Below are positions 25,127-34,654 of a DNA stretch of 64,000 nucleotides, in pieces. The position numbers and the translations under genes are program-made. The notes below the pieces were generated by a model, which ran no database searches, was not told where the DNA came from, and saw only the letters and a list, made by a program, of their open reading frames with translations. Positions within the stretch are counted from its first letter, which is position 1. Each line of letters begins with the position of its first letter. Source of the stretch: JAUVXJ01 sp964433755 (lineage in GTDB: Bacteria > Chloroflexota > Anaerolineae > UBA7937 > B3-Chlor); NCBI GenBank assembly GCA_964433755.1, contig CAYSSR010000003.1, positions 62,001-126,000 on the forward strand, in the 5' to 3' direction.

Positions 25127-25615
25127 CTATCCAGTTTCTCTCTTGACTATGAGACTTCGGATCAGTCGTAGGAGCATGACTACCGCAGTCGCCCCATAGA
25201 TAACCGCCATGAGAACCAGGAAGACGGTGACCGCCCTTGGCGCAACCTCGACCACAGTAGCATTCGGTATCACACTGAAATCAAAGGGGAACACCGACAG
25301 CAATGATGTAACGATAGCGACACCAATGACGCTGAGCAGTATCTGTGCGGTTGTACGAAGCCAGTATCTGTCGTAGAACATCATCACACTGTAGGCTGCT
25401 ATGGCCAGGATTGATGCCGCAATCGGAATAGGAAGCCAGACGAAGTAGTCATCGGTCAGTATAGACAGCCGGGTAACACCTCCACCTGGTTCCAGGGTGT
25501 ACCAGGCGATGTACTCATAGAAGGAAGTGATGAAGACGAGATTCGCTCCAGTCACGAGGATCATGGCAATATCACTGCCGATCTGGCCTGCCCTACTCCG
25601 GGACGATTCCCCCAT
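25127..25615 (-). CDS. small membrane protein, unknown
   Basis: A 162-residue protein with about four membrane segments (DIAMILVTGANLVFITSFYE, WLPIPIAASILAIAAYSVMM, TAQILLSVIGVAIVTSLLSV, VTVFLVLMAVIYGATAVVML). The ATG at 25615 has AAGGAGG six bases upstream. I do not recognise the family. It lies between MDR genes on the same strand. Confidence 0.72.
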   Translation of the reverse strand: MGESSRSRAGQIGSDIAMILVTGANLVFITSFYEYIAWYTLEPGGGVTRLSILTDDYFVWLPIPIAASILAIAAYSVMMFYDRYWLRTTAQILLSVIGVAIVTSLLSVFPFDFSVIPNATVVEVAPRAVTVFLVLMAVIYGATAVVMLLRLIRSLIVKRETG

Positions 25616-25885
25616 ACGTTGCCTCCTTGTACCGGACGACCTCGTGTTTCCGTCAGACTCACGGAAGGTATGACCCTGCAACGGCTGTGACTACCTTCCC
25701 TTGCACTGTCCTTCCTAGACAGACGGGTCAGCCTGGGCTATCTAGTCCAAAGGGGAGCGCCTATCCACGACCGATCCGATCATTCGTGTCTCAACGCACT
25801 CTCGGGTGAACACGAGATCTTCACTCCTTCCACTCGCTGAACCCTAATGCCGTTCTATTCCTCCAGTGACTTCCCCACATCGTTC

Positions 25886-26404
25886 TCACGTGGCCAAGGC
25901 TCGCTGCTCTTGCAGGCTCTGCTTCAGGTTCCTAGCAAACTCCTCCGCGTGTTTGAGGTCTTCAGCGTTCGGTCTACCCCTATTCAATCCCCCAAGTGCC
26001 TTCAGGAACCTGTTGGTATTGTAGCCTGGGCACATGAACTCATCAACGATGGTGTAGCCTTTGGACTGCAGTCTTTCCCTGAGCGGCATGTGGGCCTTTT
26101 CTACATAATCCTCCAGATGTCCTCCGTCAAGCGCGAAGGCTGGGGCTCCACTGGTGGAGAAGATGAACGCTTTCTTGTTGCTTACCCGCGGCAATCTCTC
26201 GACAAGGTCAAGTAGAGATCTGTGGTGCTGGTCAGAGTATATGCCTGAGCCAAAGCCTACTAGTCCGTACCTTTGAAGCTCGTCAGGATCCACTTGCTGC
26301 GGCGCTGTCACCCGTGCGTCAAGGACTCCGGCAATGGCCCTAGCGATCTTCTCAGTGTTGTGGTGATGATATGAATACAGAACCAACAGGGTTTCCATTG
26401 CCAT
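25886..26404 (-). CDS. flavodoxin-domain protein
   Basis: A 172-residue protein with the FMN phosphate-binding start LLVLYSYHHHNTEKIA (position 5-20) and the later FGSGIYSDQHH and FIFSTSGAP segments of long-chain flavodoxin-like proteins (flavodoxin_4/5). It may carry electrons or reduce quinones. It sits directly before an MDR gene (18 bases), which suggests a joint role in redox detoxification. Confidence 0.85.
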   Translation of the reverse strand: MAMETLLVLYSYHHHNTEKIARAIAGVLDARVTAPQQVDPDELQRYGLVGFGSGIYSDQHHRSLLDLVERLPRVSNKKAFIFSTSGAPAFALDGGHLEDYVEKAHMPLRERLQSKGYTIVDEFMCPGYNTNRFLKALGGLNRGRPNAEDLKHAEEFARNLKQSLQEQRALAT

Positions 26405-26421
26405 ACCTTTTCTTGCTCATT

Positions 26422-27327
26422 TCATTTGTCATCGTGCTCCATGGAAATGACGACATTACCCTTCTTGTGTCCTCCTTCGACATACCGGTGAGCCTCGACA
26501 ATCTGTTCCAACGGATAGCGTCTATCGATGACCGGCTTCAGCTTTCCCGACTCAACGAGCCCTTTGAGGAAGACCAAGTCCTCAGGCCTTTCCTTTGTCG
26601 AAGACTTGACGGAAAGAGAGATGCCGCTCTTCTTCAGCGACCTCTTGCCGCGGGAAGACGAACCCTTACCTACCGCGTCGAAGATGACATCATAGGTCTC
26701 ACCGCTCTGGGTGAAATCCTCTTTCGTGTAGTCGATTACCCTATCCGCTCCCAGAGATCTCACCAGCTCCAGGTTCGCGGTGCTGCATACGCCGGTAACC
26801 TCTGCCCCAAGGTGCTTGGCTAGCTGCACGGCATAGGTACCTACGCTTCCAGAAGCTCCATAGATGAGAACGGTCTGTCCGCTCTGGATATTCGCCTTTC
26901 TCATGAAGAACAATGCTGTAAGTCCCCCCACGGGAACGGCGGCGGCCTCTTCATAACTCAGATTGGCTGGTTTTGGTGCCAGGATCCCCTCTTCCGGCAG
27001 GCAGATGTACTCGGCATAGGCACCCCCTCTGAAGCCGGCAGATGCAAACACCTGGTCACCCTCCTTGAACAGCTTCACATCTTTGCCTACTGCTTCGATG
27101 TCCCCGGCCAACTCATGCCCTAGTATCTTGTTCCTTCCGAGACCAAACACGAGACCAAACACCAATCGGAGAGGGAATCTGAGACTCCGCAGTATCACGT
27201 CCCCGGATGTCACTGTTGTGGCACGGATCCCTATAAGCACTTCGTTGGCCTCAGGGGTAGGTTCTTCTACCTCTCTGAGCTGAAGCCCTTCTGGAGGTCC
27301 GTACTTCGTGCACACAATCGCTTTCAT
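26422..27327 (-). CDS. zinc-less MDR (array member 2)
   Basis: A 301-residue QOR-type MDR beginning MKAIVCTKYGPPEGLQL. The nucleotide loop is IYGASGSVGTYAVQLAKHLGA. The protein is about 30 residues shorter than its neighbours: the region after VIFDAVGKGSSSRGKRSL is condensed. The next upstream MDR (27372) is 44 bases away, so these are one transcript. Function as for other members; substrate unknown. Confidence 0.9.
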   Translation of the reverse strand: MKAIVCTKYGPPEGLQLREVEEPTPEANEVLIGIRATTVTSGDVILRSLRFPLRLVFGLVFGLGRNKILGHELAGDIEAVGKDVKLFKEGDQVFASAGFRGGAYAEYICLPEEGILAPKPANLSYEEAAAVPVGGLTALFFMRKANIQSGQTVLIYGASGSVGTYAVQLAKHLGAEVTGVCSTANLELVRSLGADRVIDYTKEDFTQSGETYDVIFDAVGKGSSSRGKRSLKKSGISLSVKSSTKERPEDLVFLKGLVESGKLKPVIDRRYPLEQIVEAHRYVEGGHKKGNVVISMEHDDK

Positions 27328-27371
27328 GAGTCCCTCGAACACTGCGGGGTGTCGCGGTCAGGCGTAGCGCC

Positions 27372-28361
27372 CTATGAGGTCTCGCTGTCTCGTGCCACCG
27401 TAATGACTGCCTTGCCTAAGACGTGTCCCTCTTCAAGATACCGGAGAGCTTCAGGCACCTCGCTCAACGGGTAGCATTTGTCTATGACAGGTACGACCTT
27501 GCCGCTCTCAAACAGCTCAGCCAGGTAAGCCAGGTCTTCTCTGTTGTTCGCGTCATACGCATTGAGACCCAATCTCTTGCTCCCCATCCGTGACATCAGA
27601 GCTCCTATAATCAAGACCTGGAGGAATGTTGTCAGGGAGCCTCCGACTATGATGAAGCGTCCCTCAGGACTCAAAGCACGCCGGTAGTCGAAGACCGAAC
27701 GATACGCCACAACATCGAGAATCAAGTCATAACGCTGCCCAGTCTTGGTGTAGTCCTCTCGAGCGTAGTCTATGACATGATCTGCACCAATGGAGCGCAG
27801 CATTTCCAGTTTGCGGGCGCTATCCACCCCGGTCACTTCAGCCCCGAAGTACTTGGCGATCTGAACTGCGAATGTTCCCATGCCGCCACCCGCACCGTTG
27901 ATCAACACCCTCTGTCCTGGCTGAATCCTTCCCTTGTCACGAAGACTCTGTAAAGAGATGATTGCCGATTGAGGGTAGGTCGATGCTTCTTCGAATGTCA
28001 TACTGGCCGGCTTCAGAGCCAACGCATTCTCAGAAACAGACACGTACTCAGCAAAAGTGCCATAACCGTACGGAAAGGACAGATCCCCCCATATCTCATC
28101 GCCTGGCTGAAACTGCTTCACGTCTCTGCCAACGGCTTCAATCGTCCCGGCTATGTCAGATCCGGGAATCTTGTGCTGTGGTCTTAGAGGTCCGCCGAAG
28201 CGAGCGGCCCACATACCTCGCATGATTTCCACGTCCGCAGCATTTACGGATGCCGCGTGAACTCTCACCAGTACTTCATCGTCTTTGGGAGCAGGCTTCT
28301 CTACCTCCTCGAGCCGAAGAACATCGGGTGATCCGTATTCTCTGTAGACAATCGCTTTCAA
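27372..28361 (-). CDS. zinc-less MDR (array member 3)
   Basis: A 329-residue QOR-type MDR (MKAIVYREYGSPDVLRL). The nucleotide loop is INGAGGGMGTFAVQIAKYFGA and the substrate-domain segment GGSLTTFLQVLIIGALMSRMG resembles that of the member at 33689-34654. No zinc ligands. Ends VITVARDSETS. Lies 44 bases upstream of member 2. Confidence 0.9.
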   Translation of the reverse strand: MKAIVYREYGSPDVLRLEEVEKPAPKDDEVLVRVHAASVNAADVEIMRGMWAARFGGPLRPQHKIPGSDIAGTIEAVGRDVKQFQPGDEIWGDLSFPYGYGTFAEYVSVSENALALKPASMTFEEASTYPQSAIISLQSLRDKGRIQPGQRVLINGAGGGMGTFAVQIAKYFGAEVTGVDSARKLEMLRSIGADHVIDYAREDYTKTGQRYDLILDVVAYRSVFDYRRALSPEGRFIIVGGSLTTFLQVLIIGALMSRMGSKRLGLNAYDANNREDLAYLAELFESGKVVPVIDKCYPLSEVPEALRYLEEGHVLGKAVITVARDSETS

Positions 28362-28448
28362 GAGTTTCCTCCAAAGCTACTCTGGCCGCACCGGATAGAG
28401 ATGTCTCCCCGGTAGCCCTATCCGCGGGGTGGCTCCACTGCTTCCAAC

Positions 28449-28814
28449 TCAAACCCACTTCCACGCATACCAGACCGTCAGTGCGTTGAACACGAGTCCC
28501 ACGACGATCAAGAACTTGTCATACGCTGAGGGGTATGTCGGCAATCCAACGAGATTGAAGACGAAGAGGACCGCGGATGCGACGATGCACAGCCACCGAA
28601 TCGCGGGATACCTCAACGTCAGAGTCAGCACAACCATAATGATCGGAATCAGCATGAAGACCGCGATTCCCAGCCACATCGCCTGAGTTGGCTGCGTACC
28701 CATGATCTCTCCCGGCTTGAAGTCACCGGCGAATATGCGCATCACGTCCCCTAGGAGATAGGTCAACATCAGAGCCACCCATAGTCCTGAGACCACCAAC
28801 CTCGTTTCTACCAT
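28449..28814 (-). CDS. DUF6326-like small membrane protein
   Basis: A 121-residue protein with four membrane helices; the pattern GLWVALMLTYLLGDVMRIFAG and a late PTYPSAYDKFLIVVGLVFNALTVWYAW resembles DUF6326. Function unknown. Such small four-helix proteins may accept or sense hydrophobic molecules. It separates two MDR genes. Confidence 0.7.
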   Translation of the reverse strand: MVETRLVVSGLWVALMLTYLLGDVMRIFAGDFKPGEIMGTQPTQAMWLGIAVFMLIPIIMVVLTLTLRYPAIRWLCIVASAVLFVFNLVGLPTYPSAYDKFLIVVGLVFNALTVWYAWKWV

Positions 28815-28947
28815 GATTCACTCCCCTCTTCATGTACCAGAGCAGACAGTGTCAGGCATCGGCTACTTCGACTTCCGTCACGAGTGTCGTGTGCCCGACC
28901 CTGCAACTCCTGCCCCGATCGGTAGCAATGCCTCTCAGGTAGGGCTG

Positions 28948-29919
28948 TCATTCGCTATTGTGCTGCACAGTGATGACTACTTTTCCTCGGGCGTGTCCTT
29001 CTCCATAATACCGGAGGGCTTCACCAACCTGACTCAACGGGTAACGTCTGTCTACTACAGCTTTCACTTTGCCGGCTTCGATGAGCTCTCTCATGTAGAC
29101 CAAGTCGTTCTGGCTTGGTTCATGCGAGAACTGAACCATCTTCTTACTGCCGATCATCGAGACCAAGGGGCCGAGGAACAGAGCAGACGCGGAAAACGGG
29201 ATTGCGACATAGATCCCGTTGGGCCCAAGTGCACGCAGATAGTCCGAAGTCGAGCGATTGGCCACAACATCAAGGATCAGGTCGTAGCGCTGCTCATTCT
29301 GGGCGAAGTCCTCCCTAGTGTAGTCAATGACCTGGTCTGCCCCAATCGAGCGCACCATGTCCAGATTCCTCGTGCTGCATACGCCGGTCACTTCAGCCCC
29401 GAACGATTTGGCGATCTGCACTGCAAACGTACCGTTACCTCCAGACGCTCCATTGATCAAGACCTTCTGTCCCGGCTGTATCTGTCCCGCATCCCGAAGG
29501 GCCTGCAGGGCGACGAGTGCCGCTTGAGGTACGGCCGCTGCTTCCTCCCATGTCATGTTGGCCGGTTTCGGCGCCAATGCACCCTCGCGAGCGCATGCAT
29601 ACTCGGCATAAGCGCCAAAACCAGACTCGAATAGGTCTCCGAACACTTCGTCACCTGGCTGAAACTGCTCTACGCTCCTGCCAACCGCCTCTACGCGCCC
29701 CGCTACGTCAATCCCGGGTATCTGGTATTTTGGTTTCAGTAGCCCGGACGACAGGCGGGCTACGAACGGCGCACCTCTCACGAGAGCGAGGTCACCATAG
29801 ACTACGGACGCGGCGTGTACCCTGATGAGTACTTCGTCCTCTTTGGGGGTTGGCCCCTCTACACTCCGTAGTTCCAGCGCCTCTGGCGGTCCGTATTCTG
29901 TGTATACAATGGCTTTCAC
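28948..29919 (-). CDS. zinc-less MDR (array member 4)
   Basis: A 323-residue QOR-type MDR (MKAIVYTEYGPPEALEL). The nucleotide loop is INGASGGNGTFAVQIAKSFGA and later AIPFSASALFLGPLVSMIG. It ends VVITVQHNSE. The next upstream member starts 48 bases away. Shared frames and spacing indicate growth of the array by repeated tandem duplication. Confidence 0.9.
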   Translation of the reverse strand: MKAIVYTEYGPPEALELRSVEGPTPKEDEVLIRVHAASVVYGDLALVRGAPFVARLSSGLLKPKYQIPGIDVAGRVEAVGRSVEQFQPGDEVFGDLFESGFGAYAEYACAREGALAPKPANMTWEEAAAVPQAALVALQALRDAGQIQPGQKVLINGASGGNGTFAVQIAKSFGAEVTGVCSTRNLDMVRSIGADQVIDYTREDFAQNEQRYDLILDVVANRSTSDYLRALGPNGIYVAIPFSASALFLGPLVSMIGSKKMVQFSHEPSQNDLVYMRELIEAGKVKAVVDRRYPLSQVGEALRYYGEGHARGKVVITVQHNSE

Positions 29920-29966
29920 GAGTCTCCTCCTAGCTGAAGCGGAATGTCGGTCGCTGCAGCATCTCC

Positions 29967-30965
29967 TCAGGCGTTACCGTTGTGCTCGACAGTGATGACC
30001 ACATTCCCCTTCTTGCCCCCCTTCTCGACGTACCTGTGAGCCTCGGCAGTCTGTTCCAGGGGATATCGTCTGTCTATGACCGGTCGGATCTTCCCTGCCT
30101 CGATGAGCTCTTTGAGGTATGCCAAGTCCTCACTCTTATATGACGATGTCCCAGCTATCACTTTCTTGCTGCTCCTTTTCGAGGTCCATCGCGCTCGAAA
30201 GACATGTGACAGCGCAGGGTTAGCCAAGAGATAGCATCCGTCTTGCTTCAGCGACCTCAAACTACCTGAGTACGGACTCTTGCCTACCACATCGAAGATA
30301 ACGTCATAGGTCTCACCACGTTCGGTGAAATCCTCTTTCGTGTAGTCAACGACCCGGTCTGCACCAACCGAGCGCAGCATGTCCAGTTTCCCTGTGCTGT
30401 CCACGCCGGTCACCTCAGCCCCGAAGTGTTTGGCGAGCTGTATCGCCATGGTACCTATGCTTCCACCCGCACCGTTGATCAGGACCTCTTGCCCGCTCTC
30501 GATGTTCGCCTTCTTGAGGAAGTGTAATGCTTCAAGTCCCCCCACAGGGACAGCGGCGGCTTCCTCACAGGTCAGATTGGCCGGCTTCGCTGCCAGCACG
30601 CCTTCTCCACGCGCTTCAGGCAGACAGATGTACTCAGCATAGGCGCCCATACGGAAGCCGGGAGTGCCAAAGACCTGTTCACCCTCTTTGAACAACGTCA
30701 CCTCGCTGCCTGCTGATTCAATCTCCCCAGCCAGCTCCTGTCCTAGTATGGTCATTCTTCTCGGTCTTCTGAGACCATTGTACATTCGCACGGGGAGCCC
30801 CAAGAAGAGAGGGATCTTCAGACTTCGCATCTCACAGTCCCCCGCCGATACTGTCGTCGCATATATCCTGATCAGTACTTCATCATCCTTGGGAACAGGT
30901 TTTTCCACCTCTTGGAGCTGAAGCACATCCGGAGGCCCATACGCTGTCCATACAATCGCCTTCAT
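29967..30965 (-). CDS. zinc-less MDR (array member 5)
   Basis: A 332-residue QOR-type MDR (MKAIVWTAYGPPDVLQL) with nucleotide loop INGAGGSIGTMAIQLAKHFGA. Start at 30965 aligns with relatives; the frame extends upstream to 31070 without similarity. It is the first intact gene after the terminator at 31219-31257, so a promoter should lie in 30966-31218. Confidence 0.9.
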   Translation of the reverse strand: MKAIVWTAYGPPDVLQLQEVEKPVPKDDEVLIRIYATTVSAGDCEMRSLKIPLFLGLPVRMYNGLRRPRRMTILGQELAGEIESAGSEVTLFKEGEQVFGTPGFRMGAYAEYICLPEARGEGVLAAKPANLTCEEAAAVPVGGLEALHFLKKANIESGQEVLINGAGGSIGTMAIQLAKHFGAEVTGVDSTGKLDMLRSVGADRVVDYTKEDFTERGETYDVIFDVVGKSPYSGSLRSLKQDGCYLLANPALSHVFRARWTSKRSSKKVIAGTSSYKSEDLAYLKELIEAGKIRPVIDRRYPLEQTAEAHRYVEKGGKKGNVVITVEHNGNA

Positions 30966-31205
30966 CGTGGCCACCCTCAGGAATGGTCGTCGGTTTTCTG
31001 CGGTATCCGAGCAAGATGGTACTGATATCATGCTGCGAACGTGCCATTCAAAGGACCGTCGCAGGACCACACACAGCGAGACGTCCCAGGCGGGGATAAG
31101 AAGGCGAACCGCTATCGGCAGCTCGCCAGGTATTGCTGTCTTGCGGTGACGCCAAGGCCGGCTCAGTTGTCCGACCGATCATCGCCTCGCGCATCACGCT
31201 CGTCT

Positions 31206-31257
31206 ATGTAAAACAAACGCGCCGATCATCTAGCGCTAGCCCCACAATGATCGGCGC
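31206..31257 (-). terminator. intrinsic terminator downstream of MDR remnant
   Basis: Perfect 11-base arms (31219-31229, 31247-31257; GCGCCGATCAT) around a 17-base loop, followed on the minus strand by GTTTGTTTTA. It ends transcription coming from the decayed MDR side and isolates the genes from 30965 downward. Confidence 0.78.
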
Positions 31258-31429
31258 TGTCCTTGCTCCAGGTTCCTCCTCTGCTTCAAGTCGCTTGATA
31301 TAACATGGAACTAACAGAGCAGTGAGATATGCGTAGGTCTAGACAACCTCCATTTCACGGTCAGGAATGCGCAATTGTATACTGAATCAGTAGACTTGGC
31401 AAGCGCCTTGCGCCAAGCTGTGGGACCTT

Positions 31430-31740
31430 TCAGGGCTTGTCGCATCCATTCACTAGGTAAGACTGTTTTACCTAGGCGGGGTTCCTCTTTGAGGTACCGG
31501 AGAGCTTCGGGGACTTCACTCAGCGGGTAACTTCTTTCTGTGACGGGTACCACTTTGCCGGCCTCAGAGCGCTCCGCCAGGAGAGCCAAGTCTTCCTTGT
31601 TGCTTTGCTTCCACAGCACGATACGGATCTCCTGGCTCCCGGTCCTCGAAATCAGCGGTCCCAGGATCAGAGCTTGGAAGATTGCCGTCGCAAAACCTCC
31701 CACAAAGACGCAAACCCCGTCGGGATTCAGAGCTTGCCTG
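31430..31740 (-). pseudogene. C-terminal fragment of an array MDR
   Basis: Minus-strand frame with RQALNPDGVCVFVGG, ATAIFQALILGPLISRTG and YPLSEVPEALRYLKEEP matches the C-terminal third of the MDR at 33689-34654. Similarity continues past the stop into the 3' flank (TTGCGCCAAGCT...GGCTTGTCGCATCCATTCAC), so the copy arose as a segment rather than as a gene. Its stop codon is lost and the N-terminal two thirds are absent; at about 31740 it abuts an mnmG fragment. Confidence 0.82.
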
Positions 31741-32038
31741 TAGAGGAAGAGAAAGGCTATTGAGGGGGAACTGGAGCGTGTCAGTCGGACCTGGCTTCGA
31801 CCCACTGGTGACGTCAACCCTCATCTCGCAGCCTGGAGTTACCGTCGCCTTGACGATGGAGTCAACGCCGTCCAGTACCTGCGGCGCCCGAAGATCACCT
31901 GCGCCAGGCTCCAAGCACTGGTGCCTCACTCCGCGGGCTTGGCGCCGGACGCCGCCCAGCTAGTGGCCACCGAGGCCATGTACGCTGGTTGCACAGAGAA
32001 GCAACGTTAGCAGGTCGAGAGGATGCGTCGTTCTTGGT
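31738..32038 (+). pseudogene. decayed 3' fragment of an mnmG gene
   Basis: Plus-strand translation gives RKRKAIEGELERV, TWLRP, DDGVNAVQYLRRPK, GLAPDAAQLV and MYAGCTEKQR, matching about residues 490-590 of the intact MnmG at 18037-19983 in order. In-frame stops (31741, a TAG after EKQR and another at 32036) and missing residues show it is dead. At protein level it is only about half identical to the intact copy, so it is old or came from another lineage. Weak similarity may continue to about 32120. Confidence 0.75.
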
Positions 32039-32182
32039 AGGTGGCAGGTCCCACCCACCCCCTCTTGGGCGCTGAGCGGCTGGAATCACAGACCTCCCAG
32101 CATCTTGGGCGACGGCTCACTGACTCTCGCTCACTCCGGCGGGCAAGGCACGCCACAACGTACCGCCAGTTGTTAGGCCGCA

Positions 32183-33199
32183 TCACTCCCAGGCCGCGAG
32201 CATAGCCTGGATAATCTCTTCGTAGCGATAATACACGACTGAGTGGCCCTCACTTGGGTAGATTGTCGGCTCATCGCAGGACGGGATGCGCATACTAACG
32301 TATTCACTGATTCTTGGGTCCAGCCCTGTGTCCTCCTCGCCATGGAACACCAACACAGTTGGGGCATGGATATCCTCTAGCTTGAAGGGCCAGTCCAGGC
32401 GCTCAATCGTGTACTCGCGCGTCCACCCTTCGGCACCCTGGCGAAGCGCCTCAACCATTCCGGCCCTGTATTCGCGGCGTGTGAAGAGCTGTTTATCCTT
32501 CGCCGATACTTCAGAGCCGAAGAAACCCTCACCGAAACCAGCGGGGTCCTTGAAGATCAGGATGCGTGCCATCGTGAATAGAGTCCGCATTAGCCACGGG
32601 CAGTGATTTGCGCTCCAGATGAAGAGCTTGTTGACTTTGGAACCGCTGAAGGTGGCGCCAGTCAGCACACTTTGGGGAAAATCATCGCTTGCATAAGGGC
32701 CCTCCCCAGCCACGATGGCTACTACAGCAAGGCGCTGAGGGATTCCGTGTGCAACTGCGGCCGCGTGCGGGCCGCCGGAGCTCCAGCCCAGCACCGCAAA
32801 CCGGTCAATGCCTAGTTGGTCTGCCAGCTCGCGAACGTCGTCCGGCCAATCGAGATACGTACGATCCTCTTGGAAGTCGGACAACCCGAAGCCTGGGCGA
32901 TCAGGGGCTATCATACGGATCCCCAATTGCTGGTTGAGTTCATCAAAGAGGAGCCCCTCGAGACGCGATCCCAGACCCCCGTGGAAGTAGAACACGGGAC
33001 GGCCTTCAGGGTCCCCAATGTCCAAATAGGCCAACGTGCGGCCATCTGAGAGCTGGATCGTCTTGCCTACCGAGCTGAAGGCGAAGCCCCGCGCCGGCGA
33101 AGGTTCGTAGACGAACAGACCGACGATCGCAAGCAGAGCGATGATGAGTATCGCGAGGATGATTATCGGAAGAAGGCAAGGCAATGTACCTAAGAGCAT
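32183..33199 (-). CDS. membrane-anchored alpha/beta hydrolase
   Basis: A 338-residue protein. An N-terminal membrane anchor (PIIILAILIIALLAIVGLFV) is followed by an alpha/beta hydrolase fold: HGGLGSRLEG oxyanion region, DRPGFGLSD, nucleophile Ser in LGWSSGGPHA, a late Asp in EEDTGLDP and His in SEGHSVVYY. ATG 33199 has AAGGAGA five bases upstream. It acts at the membrane on an ester or amide of unknown type. It lies between the mnmG remnant and the last MDR gene. Confidence 0.87.
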   Translation of the reverse strand: MLLGTLPCLLPIIILAILIIALLAIVGLFVYEPSPARGFAFSSVGKTIQLSDGRTLAYLDIGDPEGRPVFYFHGGLGSRLEGLLFDELNQQLGIRMIAPDRPGFGLSDFQEDRTYLDWPDDVRELADQLGIDRFAVLGWSSGGPHAAAVAHGIPQRLAVVAIVAGEGPYASDDFPQSVLTGATFSGSKVNKLFIWSANHCPWLMRTLFTMARILIFKDPAGFGEGFFGSEVSAKDKQLFTRREYRAGMVEALRQGAEGWTREYTIERLDWPFKLEDIHAPTVLVFHGEEDTGLDPRISEYVSMRIPSCDEPTIYPSEGHSVVYYRYEEIIQAMLAAWE

Positions 33200-33688
33200 G
33201 GTTCTCTCCTTATCTCCCAATTGTCCACTTTGGCGAACAAGGTGTTGAACATTGAAGTTGTCTCGATGCAGCCTAACTACTGATTATGCAGACATCCTTC
33301 TGCCCAATCACCCCGTCCGGCACACCGGCTGGCCTTTTCCGCCGCTCGCTACGTCAACTGCGAGCCCCCCTCAGTATCCCCCGACAGCTTGCCAACGGCA
33401 GACGCTACCTACCCACCGATTCTTCGTCAAATCCCGCTTGGGCGAAGAAGACCGCCCTGGACGCGTACGGTCAACCCAAGCTCAATCTCCGCCCTGCTTC
33501 CATTGCCATATTTGCGCCCCGCACGTTCACAGATTTGTGCCGCTCACTACCGTGACCTAGCAGCGGAGTCTGGTTCTGTGACTCCATGCATGGCCCCGAT
33601 TCACAATTGCGACTCAGCATAGCATTTCGCAACTAGCAAAAGCACCTTGCGCCAAGCTCTGGGACATGCCGAGGCTTGTCGCATCCAT
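33200..33688. other. intergenic, mostly featureless
   Basis: No gene I can support. Bases from about 33620 match the 3' flank of the MDR fragment at 31.4 kb, marking the edge of a duplicated segment. The rest shows reading frames without recognisable similarity. Confidence 0.5.
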
Positions 33689-34654
33689 TCACATGGCAAT
33701 GACGATCTTCCCTAGGTGGGGTTCCTCTTTGAGATACCGGAGAGCTTCAGGGACCTCACTCAACGGATGGCATCTGTCTATCACAGGTACTACTGCCCCA
33801 CCTTCGAAGAGCTCTGCCAAGAAGGCCAAGTCTTCCTTGTTGTTTGGCTTCCACATCACGATGCCCATCTGCTTGTTCCCGATCCTTGAGATCAACGGTC
33901 CCAGGATCAAAGCTTGGAAGATTGCAGCCGTAGAACCTCCAACAATGACACAGATCCCATCAGGGTTCAAAGCACGCCTGTAAGCGAAAACCGAACGACG
34001 TGCCACGACATCAACAATCAGGTCATAACGCTGCCCACTCTTGGTGAAATCCTCTTTCGTGTAATCGATAACATGGTCTGCACCAAGAGAGCGCAGCATA
34101 GCCAGTTTCGCTGTACTGTCCACGCCAGTCACTTCGGCCCCGTAGAACTTGGCGATCTGCACCGCAAATGTACCCACGCCGCCACCCGCGCCATTGATCA
34201 GGACCTGTTGCCCTGGCTGAATCTCTCTTTTGCCGCGAAGATACTGCAGGGCCAGGACTGCCGCTTCGGGGTAGGCCGCTGCCTCCTCGAACGTCATGCT
34301 GGCCGGTTTCAGCCTCAATACGTCCTCAGGAACACATACATACTCGGCAAAGGCCCCCCAACCGTGCTCAGATAGGTCCGCCCATACCTCGTCACCTATC
34401 TCAAGCTGCATTGCGTTGCTGCCAAGCGCTTCGACCCGCCCGGCTATGTGAGTTCCGAGTATCCTGTACCTTGGTCTCAGAGGCGCCGCCATACGCACTA
34501 TGAAATCGCCTCTCAGGGTTTCCAGGTCAGCCGCATTGACGGAAGCCGCATGCACTCTTACCAGTGCTTCATCGTCCTTGGGAGTGGGCTTTTCTACCTC
34601 TTCGAGCCGAAGCGCATCTGGTGATCCGTATTCGGTGTACACCATCGCCTTCAT
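33689..34654 (-). CDS. zinc-less MDR (array member 6)
   Basis: A 321-residue QOR-type MDR (MKAMVYTEYGSPDALRL) with nucleotide loop INGAGGGVGTFAVQIAKFYGA. It is the apparent parent or sister of the fragment at 31430-31740. Start at ATG 34654 fits the array; upstream frame to 34726 is unrelated. It is the right-hand member of the array. Confidence 0.9.
   Translation of the reverse strand: MKAMVYTEYGSPDALRLEEVEKPTPKDDEALVRVHAASVNAADLETLRGDFIVRMAAPLRPRYRILGTHIAGRVEALGSNAMQLEIGDEVWADLSEHGWGAFAEYVCVPEDVLRLKPASMTFEEAAAYPEAAVLALQYLRGKREIQPGQQVLINGAGGGVGTFAVQIAKFYGAEVTGVDSTAKLAMLRSLGADHVIDYTKEDFTKSGQRYDLIVDVVARRSVFAYRRALNPDGICVIVGGSTAAIFQALILGPLISRIGNKQMGIVMWKPNNKEDLAFLAELFEGGAVVPVIDRCHPLSEVPEALRYLKEEPHLGKIVIAM

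Noticed and set aside
31430..32038. A chimeric functional gene made of MDR and mnmG pieces
   Set aside because: The two pieces lie on opposite strands and the mnmG part has in-frame stops.
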